This document shows, in pieces, positions 7,406 through 14,849 of a stretch of 55,479 nucleotides of DNA. The notes beneath the pieces are model-generated. The model searched no databases. It had not been told where the DNA came from and saw only the letters and a program-made list of their open reading frames with translations. Position numbers and translations under genes: made by a program. Source of the DNA: Streptomyces sp. NRRL F-4489 (GTDB taxonomy: Bacteria > Actinomycetota > Actinomycetes > Streptomycetales > Streptomycetaceae); NCBI RefSeq assembly GCF_001509485.1, contig NZ_LLZI01000230.1, positions 1-55,479 on the forward strand, in the 5' to 3' direction. The first letter of the stretch is position 1. Every line of letters starts with the position of its first letter.

Positions 7406-10400
7406 ATGCATGACGATCGCGCACTGGTCGAAGCCCGTCTCGCCCGGGTCCTCAACGAACGCATCCGGCCCGCCGTGTACGCGGAGTCGGTCCCGCTGGA
7501 GGTGGCGGCCTGGGTGGCGCCCCGGGCGGAGTCCGGCAATCCGGGGAGCGACCCGGTGGCCGAGGGGCTGGCCGCGCCGCACACCCCGGTGGCGGTGGGC
7601 GATGCCTGGGGCGCGCCCTGGCGGACGACGTGGTTCCGGGTCCGCGGGACCGTACCGGAGGAGTGGGCCGGGCGGACCGTGGAAGCGGTGCTGGACCTGG
7701 GCTTCGACGAGCGGATGCCGGGGTTCCAGTGCGAGGCGCTGGTGTATCTGCCGGACGGTACGCCGGTGAAGGGCCTCAACCCGCGCAACCAGTGGGTGCG
7801 GGTGGGGGCGCCGGTGCGCGGCGGGGAGCGGGTCGAATGGCATCTGGAGGCCGCGTCCAACCCGGTCATCCTCGACGTCCACCCGTTCCGGCCGACGCCG
7901 CTCGGCGACCCGGAGACGGCGGGCGACGCGCCGCTGTACCGGCTGGCCCGGATGGATCTGGCGGTCTTCGACACCGAGGTGTGGGAGCTGGTGCAGGACC
8001 TGGAGGTGCTGGGCGAGCTGATGGCGGAGCTGCCGGTGGACGCCCCGCGGCGCTGGGAGGTGCTGCGCGCGGTGGGCCGGGCGCTGGACGCGGTGGATCT
8101 GCAGGACGTGGGCGGGACGGCCGCGGCGGCCCGCCGGGAGCTGGCCGGGGCGCTGGCGGCGCCGGCGGCCGCGTCCGCGCACCGGATCAGCGCGGTGGGG
8201 CACGCGCACATCGACTCGGCGTGGCTGTGGCCGCTGCGCGAGACGGTCCGCAAGGTGGCCCGGACGACGGCGAACATGACGGCGCTGCTGGCCGACGAGC
8301 CGGAGTTCGTCTACGCCATGTCGCAGGCGCAGCAGTACGCCTGGATCAAGGAGCACCGGCCCGAGGTGTACGCGAAGGTGAAGCGGGCGGTGGCGGAGGG
8401 GCGGTTCGTCCCGGCGGGCGGGATGTGGGTGGAGGCGGATACGAACATGCCCGGGTCGGAGGCGATGGCCCGGCAGTTCGTGCACGGCAAGCGGTTCTTC
8501 CTCGCGGAGTTCGGGATCGAGAACGAGGAGGTGTGGCTGCCGGACACCTTCGGCTTCGCCGCCGGGCTGCCGCAGATCATCAAGGCGGCGGGGTCGAAGT
8601 GGCTGCTGACCCAGAAGATCTCCTGGAGCCGGGTGAACGCCTTCCCGCACCACACCTTCCGCTGGGAGGGCATCGACGGCACCCGGATCTTCACCCACTT
8701 CCCGCCGGTGGACACCTACAACTGCCAGCTCTCGGGCGCCGAACTCGCCCACGCGGCAAGGAACTTCCGGGAGAAGGGCGCGGCCCGGCACTCCCTGGCG
8801 CCGACCGGCTGGGGCGACGGCGGCGGGGGCACCACCCGCGAGATGGTGGCCCGGGCGCGGCGGCTGCGGGACCTGGACGGTTCGCCGGTGGTGTCGTGGG
8901 AGAAGCCGGCGGACTTCTTCGCGCGGGCGGAGGCGGAGTATCCGGGCGCCCCGGTGTGGGTGGGCGAGCTGTATCTGGAGCTGCACCGGGGCACGCTGAC
9001 CAGCCAGGCCCGCACCAAGCGCGGCAACCGCCGCGGCGAGCATCTGCTGCGGGAGGCCGAGCTGTGGTCGGCGGCGGCCGCGGTCGCCACCGGGTTCCGC
9101 TATCCGTACGAGGCGCTGGACCGGATCTGGAAGACGGTGCTGCTGCACCAGTTCCACGACATCCTGCCCGGGTCCTCGATCGCCTGGGTGCACCGGGAGG
9201 CGGAGCGGACCTACGCCGCCGTCGCCGCGGAGCTGGAGGAGCTGATCGCGGCGGCGCTGGCGGCGCTGGCCGGCCCCGGGGAGCGGCGGCTGCTGGCGAA
9301 CGCGGCGCCGCACGCCCGCGGCGGGGTGCCGGCGGGCGCCGTGGGCGCGCCGGTCACCTCGGGCGCGCCCGTGGCGGCCGGTCCGCGCCCCGGCGGCGGC
9401 TTCGTGCTCGAAAACGGCCTGCTCCGGGTGGAGATCGACGGCCGGGGCCTGGTCGTCTCCGCGTACGACGAGACCGCCGGGCGGGAGGCCGTCGCCCCGG
9501 GCGCGGCGGCCAATCTGCTCCAGCTCCACCCGGACTTCCCGAACATGTGGGACGCCTGGGACGTGGATGCGTTCTACCGCGATGTGGTCACCGATCTGAC
9601 CGGCGCGGAGGAGGTCGCGCTCGCCGAGGCGTCGGACGGGGCCGCTTCGGTCCGCGTGGTCCGCCGCTTCGGCCGCTCCCGGGTGGTGCAGACGCTGACG
9701 CTGGCCCGGGGGCAGCGGCGGCTGGACATCGACACCGAGGTGGACTGGCACGAGACCGAGAAGTTCCTCAAGGCCGCCTTCCCGCTGGATCTGCACGCCG
9801 AGCGGTGGGCGGCGGAGACCCAGTTCGGGCACCTGTACCGGCCCACCCACACCAACACCAGCTGGGAGGCGGCCAAATTCGAGGCGTGCGCGCACCGCTT
9901 CGTGCACGCCGGGGAGCCGGACTGGGGCGTGGCGCTGGTCAACGACGCGACGTACGGGCACGACGTGACCCGGACCGTGCGGGACGGCCGGGACGGTACC
10001 GCGCCGGGCACCACCACGACCGTGCGGCTCTCCCTGCTGCGCGCGCCGCGCTTCCCGGACCCGGCGACCGACCAGGGCCTCCACCGCTTCCGGTACGCGC
10101 TGGTGCCCGGCGCGACGCTCGGGGACGCGGTGCGCGAGGGCTACCGGATCAATCTGCCGGAGCGGGCGGTGACCGGGGCCGGGCCGGTGGAGCCGCTGGT
10201 CGCGGTGGACCACGACGCGGTGGTGGTCAGCGCGGTCAAGCTGGCCGACGACCGCGGCGGCGATGTCGTCGTCCGGCTGTACGAGGCCCGCGGCGCCCGG
10301 GCCCGGGCCACGGTGACCGCCGGCTTCCCGCTGGCCGGGGCGGTCGCCACCGATCTGCTGGAGCGCCCGGTGGACGACGGTCCCGAGCTGGTGCGGGACG

Positions 10401-10486
10401 GCCGGGCGGTGCGGCTGGCACTGCGGCCGTTCCAGATCGTGACGCTGCGGCTGCGCCGGGCGGCGGACCCGGCCCCGGCCGGCTGA
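7406..10486 (+). CDS. GH38 alpha-mannosidase
   Basis: A 1026-residue cytoplasmic alpha-mannosidase of usual length for bacterial GH38. The metal-binding motif is GHAHIDSAWLWP (about residues 264-275). The nucleophile Asp lies in VWLPDTFGFAAG (about 380), and HQFHDILPGSSI is the conserved active-site loop near 580. C-terminal beta-sandwich domains follow. It would strip alpha-linked mannoses from imported oligosaccharides, leaving the Man-beta-GlcNAc core for the GH5 enzyme. It starts 66 bases after the GH85 gene and has no promoter of its own that I can see, so it is probably the last gene of the operon. Confidence 0.95.
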   Translation: MHDDRALVEARLARVLNERIRPAVYAESVPLEVAAWVAPRAESGNPGSDPVAEGLAAPHTPVAVGDAWGAPWRTTWFRVRGTVPEEWAGRTVEAVLDLGFDERMPGFQCEALVYLPDGTPVKGLNPRNQWVRVGAPVRGGERVEWHLEAASNPVILDVHPFRPTPLGDPETAGDAPLYRLARMDLAVFDTEVWELVQDLEVLGELMAELPVDAPRRWEVLRAVGRALDAVDLQDVGGTAAAARRELAGALAAPAAASAHRISAVGHAHIDSAWLWPLRETVRKVARTTANMTALLADEPEFVYAMSQAQQYAWIKEHRPEVYAKVKRAVAEGRFVPAGGMWVEADTNMPGSEAMARQFVHGKRFFLAEFGIENEEVWLPDTFGFAAGLPQIIKAAGSKWLLTQKISWSRVNAFPHHTFRWEGIDGTRIFTHFPPVDTYNCQLSGAELAHAARNFREKGAARHSLAPTGWGDGGGGTTREMVARARRLRDLDGSPVVSWEKPADFFARAEAEYPGAPVWVGELYLELHRGTLTSQARTKRGNRRGEHLLREAELWSAAAAVATGFRYPYEALDRIWKTVLLHQFHDILPGSSIAWVHREAERTYAAVAAELEELIAAALAALAGPGERRLLANAAPHARGGVPAGAVGAPVTSGAPVAAGPRPGGGFVLENGLLRVEIDGRGLVVSAYDETAGREAVAPGAAANLLQLHPDFPNMWDAWDVDAFYRDVVTDLTGAEEVALAEASDGAASVRVVRRFGRSRVVQTLTLARGQRRLDIDTEVDWHETEKFLKAAFPLDLHAERWAAETQFGHLYRPTHTNTSWEAAKFEACAHRFVHAGEPDWGVALVNDATYGHDVTRTVRDGRDGTAPGTTTTVRLSLLRAPRFPDPATDQGLHRFRYALVPGATLGDAVREGYRINLPERAVTGAGPVEPLVAVDHDAVVVSAVKLADDRGGDVVVRLYEARGARARATVTAGFPLAGAVATDLLERPVDDGPELVRDGRAVRLALRPFQIVTLRLRRAADPAPAG

Positions 10487-10535
10487 CCGGGCGCCCGGGC
10501 GGGGCGTAGCCGGTTCTTACGGGCCCGGGCCCGGC

Positions 10536-10826
10536 TCACCCCGGGTCGGCGGACGGCGTGCGGGCGTCGTGGCAGGTGTCGCGGCGGGCCGCCTGGCGCC
10601 GGTCCCGCCCGGCGGGACGGCCCCGGCCGCGCGGCGGGCCGGGGCCGGGCGCGGGGTCCCGGCCCGGGTCCCGGCTGGGGTCCAGCCCCAGCATGTCCAT
10701 CAGCAACGACAGATCCGCCGCGTCCCGCGCGCGGCCGGCCAGCGCCTTCCTGGCGCGCCGCCGCTCCTCGGCGCCGGGCCCGGCGCGGGAGGCGCCGTCC
10801 TTCGCACTGCGGTGTTCATCGGTCAC
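10536..10826 (-). CDS. Small conserved hypothetical protein
   Basis: A 96-residue basic protein starting at GTG 10826 (VTDEHRSAKDGASRAGPGAE). It has a helical middle (RRRARKALAGRARDAADLS, then LLMDMLGLDP) and an Arg/Gly/Pro-rich, probably disordered tail. The frame is open further upstream, but the longer N-terminus looks non-coding. I do not recognise a family. It lies convergent with the mannosidase gene and divergent from the lipoprotein esterase. Confidence 0.5.
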   Translation of the reverse strand: MTDEHRSAKDGASRAGPGAEERRRARKALAGRARDAADLSLLMDMLGLDPSRDPGRDPAPGPGPPRGRGRPAGRDRRQAARRDTCHDARTPSADPG

Positions 10827-10981
10827 CGCTGCATTCTCGGCCGGACCGGGGTCCGCTGCCCGTCGAGCGGGCCGATGGGCGCACCACGGAACCGCCGGCA
10901 GCGGAATTCCCTCTTTATGGGCACTTGCACTTTGATCGTCCACGGTCACTCGTCTGTGATCGTCCAGTAGCGGAGTCACCG

Positions 10982-12007
10982 TTGAAAATCCCTTACGCCC
11001 GCGCGCTCACGGCCGTCGTCCTCGCCTCCTGCGCCCTGCTCACCGGCTGCTCGGAGAACGGCGAGCCGGTCGACTTCAACGCGGGCGCCCCGGGCAACCC
11101 GTCGTCCCCGGCCACCCCGGTCGACAAGGACACCCGGATGCCCACCGGACCCAAGAGCGAGTTCCGGATCACCCGCACGCTGGACGACGGCACGCATATC
11201 GCCCGGACGACCCTGACGGGCGCGAAATCCCACGTCACCGGCAGTGTATGGGTGTGGGCCCCGAAGGAATACCAGGACCCGAAGTACGCCAAGAGCGGTT
11301 TTCCGGTGCTGATAGCCCTGCCGGGCGGCCTGGGCAGCCCGAAGGACAAGGACGGCGTCACCAACTACTGGGTCGGCGGCGACATCAAGCTCCAGGAGAA
11401 TCTCACGAAGTGGACGTCGGAGGGCAAGAGCCTGCCGTTCATCGTGGTGATGCCGATGCTCAACCCGGACACCCGCTACCACGACGGCAGCGACATACCC
11501 GGGCAGGCGAAGATGGGCACCTGGCTGACCGATGACGTGGTCGATCTGGTGAAGGCCAATTTCCGCACCTTCGACTCGCGTGACGGCTGGGCGTTCATGG
11601 GCTCGTCCTCGGGCGGCTTCGCGAGCCTGAAGGCCGTGCTGAAGTACCCGGAGAAGTTCAAGGCGGCGATCGCCAGCGGCCCGGACATCGTGCCGGATTC
11701 CCCGATGTGGGCCGGCCACCAGAAGGAGAAGGACGCCAACAATCCGGAGAAGCTCGCCGCGCAGCTGCTGAAGAAGGGCGGCCCGGACGTGTACCTCGCG
11801 TTCCAGGCCGGCAGCAAGGAGGGCGCGGCGGTCATCAATCCCGTCAACCGGTTCCGCCAGAAGTACGGCAAGGGCCCGATCCACACCGCGCTGCAGATGA
11901 TCCCCGGCGGCCGGCACAACGCCTGGGACTACGAGAAGGGCATGGAGACCAGCTCCATCAAATTCATCAGCGACCATCTGAAGGCGCCGATCCCCAGCTC
12001 CTCCTGA
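10982..12007 (+). CDS. Secreted lipoprotein, alpha/beta-hydrolase esterase
   Basis: A 341-residue protein of the esterase D/mycolyltransferase-like hydrolase group. A TTG start at 10982 is preferred because GGAG sits six bases upstream and it gives a clean lipoprotein signal with lipobox LLTGC (about residue 20). The nucleophile is probably the central Ser of GSSSGG, in WAFMGSSSGGFASLKA. A C-terminal His is in PGGRHNAWDYEKGM, and FPVLIALPGGLGS forms the oxyanion strand. It should sit on the outer face of the membrane and cleave an ester or transfer an acyl group; the substrate is unknown. Two TGATCGTCCA repeats precede it (10933-10942 and 10957-10966). Confidence 0.85.
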   Translation: MKIPYARALTAVVLASCALLTGCSENGEPVDFNAGAPGNPSSPATPVDKDTRMPTGPKSEFRITRTLDDGTHIARTTLTGAKSHVTGSVWVWAPKEYQDPKYAKSGFPVLIALPGGLGSPKDKDGVTNYWVGGDIKLQENLTKWTSEGKSLPFIVVMPMLNPDTRYHDGSDIPGQAKMGTWLTDDVVDLVKANFRTFDSRDGWAFMGSSSGGFASLKAVLKYPEKFKAAIASGPDIVPDSPMWAGHQKEKDANNPEKLAAQLLKKGGPDVYLAFQAGSKEGAAVINPVNRFRQKYGKGPIHTALQMIPGGRHNAWDYEKGMETSSIKFISDHLKAPIPSSS

Positions 12008-12071
12008 TGCGCCCGGCCGGGCCGGGGGCGATCCTGGCGGTGCGGGGAACCCGTGCCGAGGAGGACCACCC

Positions 12072-12269
12072 ATGTCTGTGTTGGACAAGCTGAAGCAGAT
12101 GCTCAAGGGCCATGAGGACCAGGCGGGCAAGGGCATCGACAAGGCCGGCGACTACGTCGACGAGCGGACCCAGGGCAAGTACAGCGGCCAGGTCGACACC
12201 GCGCAGGACAAGCTCCGCGAGCAGCTCGGCGGCGACCAGGGCCCGGACCGGCCGCAGCCGCCGCAGTAG
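12072..12269 (+). CDS. MT0933-like antitoxin-family protein
   Basis: A 65-residue, highly charged helical protein (MSVLDKLKQMLKGHEDQAGK, then GDYVDERTQGKYSGQVDTAQ). It matches the MT0933-type antitoxin family common in actinobacteria, often annotated Rv0909-like. The ribosome binding site GAGGA lies just upstream. No small toxin ORF is adjacent on either side: the upstream gene is an esterase and the downstream gene an acetyltransferase. It is either an orphan or has a non-toxin role; the family name comes from homology only. Confidence 0.8.
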   Translation: MSVLDKLKQMLKGHEDQAGKGIDKAGDYVDERTQGKYSGQVDTAQDKLREQLGGDQGPDRPQPPQ

Positions 12270-12318
12270 TCCGCGCACGGCCGGGGACACCGGAACGCCC
12301 GGTGATTAGGCTGGACGG

Positions 12319-12894
12319 ATGATCACCACGTCCGTCCGGCTCGTCCCCGGCATCGTGCTGCGTCCCGCCGAGGTGGCGGACGCGGCCGCGTTCGCGCGGG
12401 CCTATCAGCGCAGTCTGGAGCACCTCCGCCCCACCGAGCCGGTGCGGGCGGCGGATTACTACACCCCGGCCGGCCAGGAGGCCCGGCTCCGCGCCGCGGT
12501 GGCCGAGCGGGACGCCGGCCGGGCCATGCCCTGGGTCCTGGCCGGCGAGGTGGACGGCGGGTCCGGGGAGCCGGAGGTGGCCGGCGCGATCACGCTGTCC
12601 CAGATCACCTACGGGCCGCTGCGCAGCGCGAGCGTCGGCTACTGGATCGACGTCGGCCACCTGCGCCGCGGGCTCGCCTCGGCCGCGCTCCGGGCGGTCT
12701 GCGCGCTGGCCGACGAGGAGCTGGGCCTGCACCGGCTGGAGGCCGGCACGCTGCTGGAGAACACCGCCTCGCAGCGGGTCCTGACCGGCTGCGGCTTCAC
12801 CCCGTACGGCACCGCGGAGCGGTATCTGCACATCAACGGCGCCTGGCGGGACCACCGGCTCTTCCAGAAGATCCTCAACGACCGGAACCCGTAG
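12319..12894 (+). CDS. GNAT-family N-acetyltransferase (RimJ/RimL type)
   Basis: A 191-residue acetyltransferase. It shows the ribosomal-protein acetyltransferase pattern: GIVLRPAEVADAAAFARAYQ at the start, the acetyl-CoA loop region VGYWIDVGHLRRGLASAALR, and LENTASQRVLTGCGFTPYG near the end. It probably acetylates a protein N-terminus or a small amine. It starts about 50 bases after the antitoxin-like gene and is followed by a strong hairpin shared with the convergent cold-shock gene. Confidence 0.88.
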   Translation: MITTSVRLVPGIVLRPAEVADAAAFARAYQRSLEHLRPTEPVRAADYYTPAGQEARLRAAVAERDAGRAMPWVLAGEVDGGSGEPEVAGAITLSQITYGPLRSASVGYWIDVGHLRRGLASAALRAVCALADEELGLHRLEAGTLLENTASQRVLTGCGFTPYGTAERYLHINGAWRDHRLFQKILNDRNP

Positions 12895-12910
12895 CCCGGC
12901 CCGCACGCGG

Positions 12911-12946
12911 CGGCGCCCGCCCCTGCGCTGTGCGGGGCGGGCGCCG
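12911..12946. terminator. Bidirectional terminator hairpin
   Basis: A perfect 13-bp GC stem (CGGCGCCCGCCCC / GGGGCGGGCGCCG) with a 10-base loop between the convergent acetyltransferase and cold-shock genes. Confidence 0.8.
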
Positions 12947-12970
12947 TCGTACGGAAAGGCGGAGCGGGCG

Positions 12971-13183
12971 TCACGCGGTCGGGGTCACCCGGATCTTCTC
13001 CGCCTGGGGGCCCTTGTGGCCCTGCGTCACCTCGAACGTCACCTTCTGGCCTTCCAGCAGCTCGCGGTAGCCGGTGGCGTCGATGTTGGAGTAGTGCGCG
13101 AAGACGTCGGCGCCGCCGTCGTCCTGCGCGATGAAGCCGAAGCCCTTTTCCGAGTTGAACCACTTCACCGTGCCCGAAGCCAT
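12971..13183 (-). CDS. Cold-shock protein (CspA family)
   Basis: A 70-residue single cold-shock domain protein with both RNA-binding motifs, RNP1 (KGFGFIAQ) and RNP2 (DVFAHYSNI). It should act as an RNA chaperone. The gene has a roughly 150-base untranslated leader, counted from the promoter proposed at 13339-13367. A second, distinct csp gene is present at 50755. Confidence 0.97.
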   Translation of the reverse strand: MASGTVKWFNSEKGFGFIAQDDGGADVFAHYSNIDATGYRELLEGQKVTFEVTQGHKGPQAEKIRVTPTA

Positions 13184-13338
13184 GTATGCGTCTCCTTCGC
13201 TCTATGGGCCCGAATCGGCTCCCGCACCACGCGGGACCCGGAGGTGATCGCCCTGGTCCGGAGACGTACCGGACAGCAGGAACGCCCGTGAACGCGGCAC
13301 GGGCGCCCGGCACTTCGGAACCACGACAGCTGATCAGG

Positions 13339-13367
13339 ACGCTACACCGACCCGGCCCGCCAGTCAT
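13339..13367 (-). promoter_or_regulatory. Candidate promoter of the cold-shock gene
   Basis: Reading leftwards: ATGACT, a 17-bp spacer, then TAGCGT. This places the start about 150 bases upstream of the csp ATG, a leader length usual for cold-shock mRNAs. Confidence 0.4.
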
Positions 13368-13478
13368 CACAAACCGTGGCAAACGCGTCACGCTTCACCG
13401 GGCAAGGCCATATCGCGTCCTCCGTATCCGGGATCGATCGGACGGATGTACGAGAGGTGGGCGGGGCCGGCGGGACCG

Positions 13479-14705
13479 TCAGGAGGCCGGGCCGCCGCCG
13501 TCCTCCTGGGCGGCCGGCCGCCGGCGGCGCCACCACAGTCCGGCGCCCAGCCCGGCCAGCGCCACCACCCCGGCGGCGGCCGAGGACCACACGATCAGAT
13601 CGCCGGTCCGGCCGGCGGGGCGGTCGGCGGCCGCCGGGTGCAGCGCGGTGACCGCCTGCCGGGCGGCCGGGCCGGTGCCGGTGCCGGGCCGGCCGTGGGG
13701 CGCCGGGGCGGGCAGCACACCGACCGCCGCGGCCCGGGGCGCGGCGGCGAAGCCCCAGTCCAGCAGCGCCCGGGCCTCCTCGTAGACCGCGTTCCCGGCG
13801 CCCGACTGCGGGTTCATCACCGTCACCAGCAGGGTCCGGCCGCCGCGCCGGGCGGCGGCGATCAGGGTGTTCCCGGCGTGGCTGGTGTAGCCGTTCTTCA
13901 CCCCGATCAGCCCGTCGTAGGGGGTCACCCCGTGCGAGCCGACCAGCAGCCGGTTGGTGTTCTGGATGCCGTACGCGTCCGGGCCGGCGTCCTCGGGGAA
14001 GCGGGCCGTGCGGGTCGCGGCGAGCCGGGCGAAGTCCCGGTTGGTCAGCCCGGCCTGGCCGAAGAGGGACAGGTCGTAGGCGGACGAGACCTGGCCGGGC
14101 GTGTCGAAGCCGTCGGCGGACTCGACGGTGGTGTCGCGGGCGCCCAGCCGCTCGGCGGTGGCCTGCATGTCGTCGATGGTCTTGCCCCAGCCGCCGTTCA
14201 TGGCGGCCAGGGCGTGCACCGCGTCGCTGCCGGAGCTGAGGAAGACGCCGTGCCACAGGTCCGCGACGCGGTAGGGCATGTCTTCCTTGATGCCGGCCAG
14301 CGCGCTGCCGGCCTCGATACCGGCCAGGTCGGCGGCGGAGACGGTGTGCACCGCGCCCTGGGAGAACTTCGGCAGCACGGCGAGCGCGAAGAGCGTCTTG
14401 AGGGTGCTGGCCGGCGGCAGCGGCCGGTGGGCGTCCTTGGCCGCCAGCACCCGGTGGGTGCCGAGGTCGGTGACGATCCAGGACAGCGCCGACACCCGGG
14501 GCGGCTCGGGCACGCCCGGCCGGGGCAGGAACTGCACGCCGGGCTCGTCCAGCAGATCCTCGGTACGGGCCGGTGGCGCGCCGCGCAGGTCGTCGACGCC
14601 GTTCGGGCCGTCGGCGGCCGCCGGGCCGCACAGGGCCAGCAGGCTCGCGGTGCACACGGCGGCGGCGGTCAGGGCTCTGACGGGGGACCAACTCGCTCTG
14701 GACAT
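13479..14705 (-). CDS. D-alanyl-D-alanine carboxypeptidase (PBP5/DacA type)
   Basis: A 408-residue penicillin-binding protein that trims peptidoglycan stem peptides outside the membrane. It has an N-terminal signal sequence (ALTAAAVCTASLLALCGPAAA) and a C-terminal membrane anchor (VWSSAAAGVVALAGLGAGLW) followed by RRRR. The active-site Ser100-x-x-Lys103 is in PASTLKTL. The second motif is Ser158-Gly-Ser rather than SGN/SxN, and the third is Lys269-Asn-Gly rather than KTG. Both substitutions occur among streptomycete homologues as far as I recall. It lies downstream of the murJ-like gene on the opposite side of a short gap. Confidence 0.92.
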   Translation of the reverse strand: MSRASWSPVRALTAAAVCTASLLALCGPAAADGPNGVDDLRGAPPARTEDLLDEPGVQFLPRPGVPEPPRVSALSWIVTDLGTHRVLAAKDAHRPLPPASTLKTLFALAVLPKFSQGAVHTVSAADLAGIEAGSALAGIKEDMPYRVADLWHGVFLSSGSDAVHALAAMNGGWGKTIDDMQATAERLGARDTTVESADGFDTPGQVSSAYDLSLFGQAGLTNRDFARLAATRTARFPEDAGPDAYGIQNTNRLLVGSHGVTPYDGLIGVKNGYTSHAGNTLIAAARRGGRTLLVTVMNPQSGAGNAVYEEARALLDWGFAAAPRAAAVGVLPAPAPHGRPGTGTGPAARQAVTALHPAAADRPAGRTGDLIVWSSAAAGVVALAGLGAGLWWRRRRPAAQEDGGGPAS

Positions 14706-14849
14706 GTGGCCACGCTAAGAACGCCGGGGGCCGCGCGCCGGTTGGCCTACTCCATACGGTTCCGGCCGCCCGCCGCCGGTGTGGCGCCCCGTCAGGAAGG
14801 CGGATCCCGCCGAGGTGCCCAATGCCCTTGCACCACCGGCGGGTTGGGC

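Noticed and set aside
5186..10213. A minus-strand open frame of more than 1600 codons
   Set aside because: It is antisense to the GH85 and GH38 genes, is made of Arg/Pro/Gly/His-rich low-complexity sequence and has no domain. It is the usual shadow of strong third-position GC bias.
12072..12894. The antitoxin-like protein plus the GNAT protein as a toxin-antitoxin pair
   Set aside because: GNAT toxins (TacT type) pair with RHH-type antitoxins and are smaller. This GNAT is of the RimJ/RimL type, and the antitoxin-like protein belongs to a different family.
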